This document shows positions 58,724-64,000 of a stretch of 64,000 nt of DNA, one piece after another (position 1 is the stretch's first letter; each line of letters opens with the position of its first letter). Source of the stretch: Streptomyces sp. NBC_01241 (GTDB lineage: Bacteria > Actinomycetota > Actinomycetes > Streptomycetales > Streptomycetaceae). The stretch spans positions 8,528,501 through 8,592,500 of the forward strand of contig NZ_CP108494.1 in NCBI RefSeq assembly GCF_041435435.1, written 5' to 3'. The position numbers were made by a program, and so were the translations under genes. The notes beneath the pieces are model-generated. The model worked only from the letters and a program-made list of their open reading frames with translations. It was not told where the DNA came from and did not search any database.

Positions 58724-58855
58724 TTACTGCTTGATTGCGGGCAATGAAGGGCGCCTGGCTGGGAGTTCCCCCAGCTCAGGCGCCCTTTTCCATGCCTTTA
58801 GAAGAAGCCCAGCTTCTTCGGCGAGTAGCTCACCAGTAGATTCTTCGTCTGCTGG
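58724..58855. repeat. 132-bp direct repeat, copy 1 (aldehyde dehydrogenase 3' end)
   Basis: Identical at 130 of 132 positions to 62709-62840. It contains the last ~18 codons of the aldehyde dehydrogenase gene (QQTKNLLVSYSPKKLGFF) and its terminator. Here the coding part is cut off and followed by unrelated sequence, so this is the displaced copy. Confidence 0.9.
58749..58789. terminator. Terminator hairpin, displaced copy
   Basis: GGGCGCCTG (58749-58757) pairs with CAGGCGCCC (58777-58785), followed by TTTT on the plus strand. It is the copy of the aldehyde dehydrogenase terminator within the direct repeat. Confidence 0.7.
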
Positions 58856-58949
58856 CGGTACACCGCCCGCTTGGCTCTGACCAGCGCAAATGTGCCATGC
58901 GGAGGGGCATGGGCGGACCTTGGTCCGGGTATGGTCCGGATCTTGCGTC

Positions 58950-59165
58950 GGTTGGCGCGACCGCCGCTCCCAGCGCCGTGCAGGCTGGTGCGGTGGTGCT
59001 GCGCGGGCAATTGACGGTGCCCGAGGGCGCGAGCGAAATCGTGGTGTTCGCGCATGGCAGTGGCAGCAGTCGGCACAGCCCGCGCAACCGGTTCGTGGCC
59101 GCCGGACTGAATCGGGCCGGGCTGGGCACCCTGCTGTTCGACCTGCTCACCAAGGAGGAAGAGAT
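58950..59165 (+). pseudogene. Dienelactone-hydrolase-like gene, N-terminal half
   Basis: VLRGQLTVPEGASEIVVFAH followed by GSGSSRHSPRNRFVAAGLNR and GLGTLLFDLLTKEEE is the start of the alpha/beta hydrolases found beside phosphoribosyltransferase genes in actinobacteria. It stops at about 59165, where the sequence becomes the reverse complement of the same gene's C-terminal half. The catalytic serine motif is missing. Confidence 0.75.
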
Positions 59166-59330
59166 CGAGTTGTGCCTCGCGGTTGAGGTCGAGCACCAGC
59201 TGGTCATGGCCCCCGACGATCAGCAGCGTGGGCGCCGTCACCGCCGGCAGTCGTGGCCTCGCCAGGTCGGGCCTGCCGCCCCGCGAGACGACCGCGGCGA
59301 TCCGCGCTCGTCTCGGCGCTCACGATTGAG
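59166..59330 (-). pseudogene. Dienelactone-hydrolase-like gene, inverted C-terminal piece
   Basis: The minus strand reads VVSRGGRPDLARPRLPAVTA then PTLLIVGGHDQLVLDLNREA, the region with the catalytic aspartate (GGHDxxVLDLN) of the same hydrolase family. It lies head-on to the N-terminal half, implying an internal inversion plus deletions. Confidence 0.7.
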
Positions 59331-59558
59331 CCCTACAGCGATCGACCGTCCTGGACTCGGACGACCGCGCCGCAGACGGGTCACATGTCCGGGCCCTCAC
59401 AGCGGGGACCGATCCACGGGCGGGTGCGCCGCCGTATCGACTGCCACACCCTGGACGGTCGGGGCTCCCTGTCGGCTGCATCACCGCCCGAGGTCGGTTA
59501 CGTTGGTAAAGTACCTGGTCAGAGGGGGTAGCAAGCCGTAACCCACTGGGGACGTTCC

Positions 59559-61145
59559 ATGACCGGCCTGACCGTCATCCTGCTGCTCGTGGTCCTGGCC
59601 ACAGCCGTGACGACCGGTGCTCGGCGCTGGAGCATGCCCGCCCCTTCGCTTCTCGTCGTTGCCGGTCTGATCGTCGGGTTGATGCCCTGGGTGCCCGAAG
59701 TTCGCCTGCCGCCTCATGTGATCAACGTGCTGGTGCTGCCGCCACTGCTCTTCGCCTCGGCCGGGGAAATCTCTGTCCGCGACCTGCGCACCGTGTGGCG
59801 GCCCGTGACCGGCCTGGTCTTCGGTCTGGTCCTCGCCTCGGCCATCGCTGTCGGGTACGTCGCCCGAGCGATCACGCCGCTCACTGCCGCGGCCGCGTTC
59901 ATCCTGGGCTCCGTCCTGGCCAGTACCGACCCCGTGGCCGTTTCCGCGCTCGGGCGGCGCCTGTCTCTCCCACCGCGCGTGCAGGTGATGGTGCAGGCGG
60001 AAAGCCTGTTCAACGATGCCACGTCCCTGGTCCTGTACAAGGCCGCCGTGGCCACCGCGGTTTCCGGCAGCGCCCTCACCGTGTCCGGCACTGTCGAGCA
60101 GTTCCTGATCCTTGCCGGCGGAGGAGCCCTCATCGGCGCGGTTGTCGCCGGAGTGGTGACCCTCATCCGCAGACGGACCGAGGACCCCATGCTGGAGACC
60201 GTCATTGCATTGGTCACCCCGTACGCCTCGTACGTTGTTGCAGAGGACTTGCACACCTCCGGCGTGACTGCCGTCATTGTGTCCGGGGTCGTCCTCGGCA
60301 GCGCCGGCCACAAGCTCAGCATCGCCCCCGTCCGCCTCCAGGTCCACGCCGTCTACGACACCGTGACCTTCCTCCTCGAGAGCGTCGTCTTCGCTCTCAT
60401 CGGCCTCGAGCTCCCCTCCACGGTCCGTCAGCTTGCGCACGACGAGCACGGCTGGCCGCTATGGGTCCCGGTGATCGTTTTCACCCTGCTTGCGATCCGC
60501 CTGCTGTGGATCTTCCCGCTGTCCGCCCTGATCCCATACCGGCACACGGAGGGAGACAGTCGCCTCTCCTGGCGTGTTCCGGCCGTCTTGTCCTGGGCAG
60601 GCACCCGAGGCGTCATGCCGCTGGCTGCCGCACTCTCCATCCCCCTGGTCACCCACACGGGGGCGCCGCTGCCGCATCGGGCCCTCATCCTCATGCTCAC
60701 TACCGGGACCGTCGCGCTCACTCTCGTCTTCCAGGGGTTCACCCTCGCCCCTGTCGTCCGCCTCTCCGGCATCGCACTGGAGCCGGAGCACTCCGCGCGC
60801 GAGGAGTCCCGGACCCGCCGGCACATTGCCAAGGCCGCTCTCGAAGAGCTCAAACAGCTGGGCGATCCGGACCAGCTCGCGGAACTGGGTGCCGCCGCCG
60901 AGGCCGCTCTGAATCAGGCCCGTCGCCATTTGGAGGCGCGCATCCACCAGGCTGAAGATGCCCACTACAGCGACCCGGACGCCCGTCCTGCCGACGCCTA
61001 CCGCGAGATACGTCGGACACTCATTGCCATTGAGGCGGCCGAGCTCCAGCGCCTCTACGAAGCGAACAAGATCAGCAACGCCACCCGGCGCCGGATCCAG
61101 CGGGAACTCGACCTCGAAGAAGCGAGCCTCCGCGCCCGCGGCTGA
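59559..61145 (+). CDS. CPA1-family Na+/H+ antiporter
   Basis: A 528-residue antiporter with about twelve membrane helices. Conserved elements are LPPLLFASAGEISVRDLRTV, GSVLASTDPVAVSALGRRLS (ion-binding region), VMVQAESLFNDATSLVLYKA (FND motif) and LSWAGTRGVMPLAAALSIPL. The C-terminal ~120 residues are a cytosolic helical tail (IAKAALEELKQLGDPDQLAE; AYREIRRTLIAIEAAELQRL). It exchanges sodium or potassium for protons at the cytoplasmic membrane. Start ATG 59559 is the first in the conserved region. It stands alone between remnants. Confidence 0.92.
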   Translation: MTGLTVILLLVVLATAVTTGARRWSMPAPSLLVVAGLIVGLMPWVPEVRLPPHVINVLVLPPLLFASAGEISVRDLRTVWRPVTGLVFGLVLASAIAVGYVARAITPLTAAAAFILGSVLASTDPVAVSALGRRLSLPPRVQVMVQAESLFNDATSLVLYKAAVATAVSGSALTVSGTVEQFLILAGGGALIGAVVAGVVTLIRRRTEDPMLETVIALVTPYASYVVAEDLHTSGVTAVIVSGVVLGSAGHKLSIAPVRLQVHAVYDTVTFLLESVVFALIGLELPSTVRQLAHDEHGWPLWVPVIVFTLLAIRLLWIFPLSALIPYRHTEGDSRLSWRVPAVLSWAGTRGVMPLAAALSIPLVTHTGAPLPHRALILMLTTGTVALTLVFQGFTLAPVVRLSGIALEPEHSAREESRTRRHIAKAALEELKQLGDPDQLAELGAAAEAALNQARRHLEARIHQAEDAHYSDPDARPADAYREIRRTLIAIEAAELQRLYEANKISNATRRRIQRELDLEEASLRARG

Positions 61146-61467
61146 TCAACCGGTTCTGGTACCGATCGCGGGACTCGAGCTGCGTCACCCGAGCCGAAGG
61201 CCGGATCCGGGCCGCCCGCGCAACGGGACTGCGCAACGGGACTGTGCAACCTGCCCGTGCACGAAAAGGTGTTGGGGCGAACCCGGCAATGGTGTTGGGG
61301 CGACCCCGGGCAATCCTGCTCTGCAGAGCAGCTGCTCGCCGGCTCTCTATGGGGGCGAACGGGACCCGGTCGGCGGCCCGTTGTCGCGTTGCTCGGTGAT
61401 CGGGGTGGCTCGCCCTGACCTGTGGCCGAGCGGCAACGGGGCCCTGTCGTTCTGCCGAAGCATCTGG
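61146..61467. other. Intergenic, no gene recognised
   Basis: The stretch after the antiporter contains the near-repeat GTGTTGGGGCGA at 61269 and 61291 (22 bp apart) but no gene. Frames crossing it are shadows. Confidence 0.35.
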
Positions 61468-61945
61468 TCAGGGATGGCATGTGATGTGCAGGTGAGCTGC
61501 GGCATTGTTGGCGTATCCCCTGGGATTGGATTCCAGACGGTCGCCGGGGATTCGGCCTGCATGGCCGCGGTGGAGTCCCAGGCGCGTGCGATGATCTCGG
61601 CCTCGCCCGGGGGCAGGGTGAGCGTGGCGTGCCAGTGCTGCCACGTCCAGGGGTTCTCCGGTGGGTCGAGATCCGCGTGGGTCCAGGTGCCGCCACCGTC
61701 GGTGGAGACATCCACGCGCGCCACGGTTCGGTCGTCCCCGGCGAAGGCGAACCCGCTGACCTCGGTCGGGCCGGACGCCAGGTGGGCGTTCTTGCAGGGC
61801 CGCAGGATGGCGCAGTGGATGGCGATCGGACCGAGGGTGATGCCGACGCCGGGTCCAGTCGCCCCAGAGGCGGCTTCCGGGGGCAGGATGCTGTATTCGG
61901 TCTGGAAGTCGCGGCCAACCCCTGGCGGGGCCGGTGCGACGTCGG
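61468..61945 (-). pseudogene. Sulfite-oxidase-type dimerisation domain fragment, frameshifted
   Basis: VSGFAFAGDDRTVARVDVST, DGGGTWTHADLDPPENPWTW and QHWHATLTLPPGEAEIIARA are the Mo-cofactor oxidoreductase dimerisation domain. The end is shifted by a tandem GGATT duplication (61523-61532 on the plus strand). Removing one copy gives WNPRGYANNAAAHLHITCHP and a stop at 61468-61470, the normal end. The Mo-binding domain is missing; the left border meets an F420-reductase fragment. Confidence 0.8.
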
Positions 61946-62180
61946 TGACCTCACGGGCAGCGAATGGGTGGCCGAGGGCCTTCCCGGAGCGCGGATCGTG
62001 AAGGCGTTCAACACCCTGTTTGCCGCGTTCATCGCCGCGGACCCCCAGCACGAGGAAGGCCACCAGGCGGTCTTCTACGCGGGCGACGACGCCGACGCGA
62101 AGGCGGCCGTGGCCGCTTTGCTGAACCAGTTCGGGTTCGCCGCACTGGACCTCGGTGGTCTGCGAGAGGGCGGGGCAGCC
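61945..62180 (+). pseudogene. NADPH-dependent F420-reductase-like fragment
   Basis: GSEWVAEGLPGARIVKAFNT then QAVFYAGDDADAKAAVAALL and NQFGFAALDLGGLREGG match the middle of NADP-binding F420 reductases (GARVVKAFNT, GDDAxAK, GFxxxDxGxL). Both ends are cut: upstream by the sulfite-oxidase fragment, downstream by an IS701-type transposase fragment, both antisense. Confidence 0.8.
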
Positions 62181-62495
62181 GGTGTCGTCGACGATCAGCA
62201 CGCCGTCCGGCTGACCAAGCCGCTCGGCTATGTAGTCCTGCAGGTCGTCGCGGATCTCATCCGGGTCCCACTGGCACCACGACAGCAGCCGCTGCAGCCC
62301 GTACGGGGTGTCGTGGCCCGCGTGCTCGGCTATCTGCCAGCTGTTCTTGCGGCCCACCGGGCCCAGCAAGCCGCGCACGTAGTCCCGCATCCGCCGCCGC
62401 GGCTCGACCCGGCCGAACCGCTCTCCCACCCGCAGCAGTAACGAGTCCAACTCGGCATCCCACAGACCAACTTCGACATCGCTCTCCGTCTCCAT
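62179..62495 (-). pseudogene. IS701-type transposase N-terminal fragment
   Basis: From ATG 62495: LGPVGRKNSWQIAEHAGHDT, PYGLQRLLSWCQWDPDEIRD and LGQPDGVLIVDDTG, the N domain and first catalytic Asp of a DDE transposase unlike the complete IS701 at 46 kb. It ends right after VDDTG at the F420-reductase fragment. Confidence 0.85.
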
Positions 62496-62628
62496 GACTG
62501 GTTCAACGCGCCCCGATCGGGTGAGTCACGAACCACCGCCACTCTGACGGGGTGTCAGCCCAATAGACTTCAAAAGGGTCCTGTGACCAGGACAAATGGA
62601 GAAGCACGACTGGAGTATTAGGTGCAGG

Positions 62629-62653
62629 CTGGTCCGGATATATTCCGGACCAG
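62629..62653. promoter_or_regulatory. Perfect 25-bp palindrome (10-bp arms)
   Basis: CTGGTCCGGA at 62629-62638 and its exact inverse at 62644-62653 flank TATAT. It lies in a gene-free stretch between the IS701 fragment and the aldehyde dehydrogenase terminator. It could be an operator with an embedded TATAT, a hairpin, or an IS end. Confidence 0.4.
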
Positions 62654-62708
62654 CTGGTCAGGGCGTGGGCGACAGTGGGGCGAACTGGGAGCAAGCGAGC
62701 ATTTCGCC

Positions 62709-62840
62709 TTACTGCTTGATTGCGGGCAATGAAGGGCGCCTGGCCGGGAGTTTCCCCAGCTCAGGCGCCCTTTTCCATGCCTTTAGAAGAAGCCCAGCTT
62801 CTTCGGCGAGTAGCTCACCAGTAGATTCTTCGTCTGCTGG
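62709..62840. repeat. 132-bp direct repeat, copy 2 (native position)
   Basis: The native copy includes the stop codon and last codons of the aldehyde dehydrogenase gene. It differs from 58724-58855 at two positions, both in the inner hairpin region. Confidence 0.9.
62734..62774 (-). terminator. Aldehyde dehydrogenase terminator
   Basis: GGGCGCCTG (62734-62742) and CAGGCGCCC (62762-62770) form the stem. On the plus strand TTTT follows; on the minus strand the hairpin follows the dehydrogenase stop by about 12 bp. Confidence 0.7.
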
Positions 62841-64000
62841 TAGTGCTCCAGCATCATCTTGTGGTTCTCGCGGCCGATCCCCGACTGCTTGTACCCGCCG
62901 AAAGCGGCGTGCGCCGGGTACGCGTGGTAGCAGTTCGTCCAGACCCGGCCGGCCTGGATGGCGCGGCCCGCCCGGTACGCGGTGTTGATGTCGCGGGTCC
63001 ACACGCCCGCGCCGAGGCCGTACAGGGTGTCGTTCGCCGTGGCGATCGCGTCGTCGAAATCGGTGAAGGACGTGACCGCCACGACCGGGCCGAAGATCTC
63101 CTCCTGGAAGACCCGCATCCGGTTGTCGCCCTCGAAGATGGTCGGCTGGACGTAGTAGCCGCCCGCCAGCTCCCCGTCGTACTCGATGCGCTGACCACCC
63201 GTGAGGACCTTTGCGCCCTCCTGCTGGCCGATGTCCAGGTATGAAAGGATCTTCTGCAGCTGGTCGTTGGAGGCCTGGGCGCCGATCATCGTGTCCGTGT
63301 CCAGCGGGTGCCCCGGCACGATCTTCTCCGTGCGGGCGATGCCCGCCTCCAGGAATTCGCCGTAGTGGCCGCGCTGGATCAGCGCGCGCGAGGGGCAGGT
63401 GCAGACCTCGCCCTGGTTGAGGGCGAACATGGTGAATCCCTCAAGGGCCTTGTCACGGAAGTCGTCGTCCGCGTTCCACACGTCGTCGAAGAAGATGTTC
63501 GGCGACTTGCCGCCCAGTTCCAGCGTCACCGGCTTGATGTTCTCGGAGGCGTACTGCATGATCAGCCGCCCCGTCGTGGTCTCACCGGTGAAGGCGATCT
63601 TAGCGACGCGCGGGCTGGAGGCGAGCGGCTTGCCGGCTTCCGCGCCGAAGCCGTTGACGATGTTGACGACGCCGGGCGGCAGGAGGTCGGCCACCAGCTT
63701 CAGCCATACGTGGATGGAGGCGGGGGTCTGTTCGGCCGGTTTGAGGACCACCGCGTTGCCGGCGGCGAGCGCCGGGGCCAGCTTCCACGTCGCCATCAGG
63801 ATCGGGAAGTTCCACGGGATGATCTGTGCGACGACGCCCAGCGGCTCGTGGAAGTGGTACGCGACCGTGTCGTCGTCGATCTCGCCGAGCGACCCCTCCT
63901 GGGCGCGCAGCGCACCGGCGAAGTAGCGGAAGTGGTCGATGGCCAGGGGGAGGTCAGCGGCCAGGGTCTCCCGGACCGGCTTGCCGTTGTCCCAGCTCTC
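62783..64000 (-). CDS. Aldehyde dehydrogenase (ExaC/AldA-like), 5' end outside window
   Basis: 406 residues of an NAD(P)-dependent aldehyde dehydrogenase. Visible elements are ESWDNGKPVRETLAADLPLA, IPWNFPILMATWKLAPALAA (cofactor loop), GFGAEAGKPLASSPRVAKIA, the general base Glu in VTLELGGKSPNIFF and the catalytic Cys in ALNQGEVCTCPSRALI. It ends VSYSPKKLGFF. The acetaldehyde/long-chain clade has about 507 residues, so about 100 lie beyond 64000. The 3' end and terminator are duplicated 4 kb away. Confidence 0.95.
   Translation of the reverse strand, partial: ESWDNGKPVRETLAADLPLAIDHFRYFAGALRAQEGSLGEIDDDTVAYHFHEPLGVVAQIIPWNFPILMATWKLAPALAAGNAVVLKPAEQTPASIHVWLKLVADLLPPGVVNIVNGFGAEAGKPLASSPRVAKIAFTGETTTGRLIMQYASENIKPVTLELGGKSPNIFFDDVWNADDDFRDKALEGFTMFALNQGEVCTCPSRALIQRGHYGEFLEAGIARTEKIVPGHPLDTDTMIGAQASNDQLQKILSYLDIGQQEGAKVLTGGQRIEYDGELAGGYYVQPTIFEGDNRMRVFQEEIFGPVVAVTSFTDFDDAIATANDTLYGLGAGVWTRDINTAYRAGRAIQAGRVWTNCYHAYPAHAAFGGYKQSGIGRENHKMMLEHYQQTKNLLVSYSPKKLGFF

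Noticed and set aside
1..64000. CRISPR arrays, rRNA and prophage structural genes
   Set aside because: No regularly spaced repeats, rRNA-like segments or phage structural genes were seen.

Overview
This window looks like Streptomyces or a close relative. It is very GC rich, uses many GTG starts and GTGA/ATGA overlaps, and carries Streptomyces families: a DUF6126-type small protein, ATP-binding anti-sigma-like proteins, DUF3558-like lipoproteins and the linear-replicon telomere pair tap-tpg. The density of insertion sequences, gene remnants and tap-tpg suggests an accessory region such as a chromosome arm or a linear plasmid. That placement is inference; no telomere sequence was identified.

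Layout: 1-3.1 kb holds small translationally coupled regulator genes (HATPase, STAS, PhnA-like, DUF6126, ArsR). 3.8-4.8 kb is a broken IS5-type element. 5.0-7.0 kb is a divergent LysR/NADP-oxidoreductase pair. 7.4-8.9 kb is a truncated Tn3-family transposase and 9.0-10.5 kb an ABC exporter with a damaged permease. 11.3-13.9 kb holds a GAF-SpoIIE phosphatase and a MASE1 membrane sensor. 14.4-16.3 kb is a zinc-ribbon tyrosine recombinase with an XRE regulator, joined to a truncated tap and followed by tpg (16.3-18.4 kb). 19.3-22.2 kb is a CPBP protease plus a two-component system. 23.8-25.7 kb is a cytochrome-b/molybdopterin oxidoreductase with a partner membrane protein. 25.7-30.9 kb mixes remnants with a HAD phosphatase, a methyltransferase and an IS4-type fragment.

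31.1-34.6 kb is a clean three-gene overlapping operon: a response-regulator/FAD reductase fusion, a cNMP-domain histidine kinase and a UBP zinc-finger protein. 34.6-36.9 kb is a serine-recombinase module bracketed by 25-bp inverted repeats. 37.6-39.2 kb is an ECF41 sigma factor with its carboxymuconolactone-decarboxylase-like partner and a recognisable ECF41-type promoter. 39.5-40.8 kb is an intact IS3 with a 3-bp target duplication. 40.8-42.4 kb is an overlapping TniQ-like/HAD/small-protein operon.

43-49.4 kb is an IS graveyard (IS256, IS630, IS701, IS630, IS110) holding slivers of housekeeping genes. 49.6-51.8 kb encodes a TPR/SARP-like regulator with its DNA-binding domain at the C terminus. 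52.0-54.6 kb is an intact IS110 and nested IS3/IS110 pieces. 54.7-57.8 kb holds three lipoprotein genes. 58-64 kb holds remnants, a CPA1 antiporter and a partial aldehyde dehydrogenase; the 3' end and terminator of that dehydrogenase are duplicated as a 132-bp direct repeat.

A recurrent theme is reading frames broken by very small indels, including 8-bp and 5-bp tandem duplications and homopolymer changes. These may be true pseudogenes or residual sequencing errors; only raw reads can decide.
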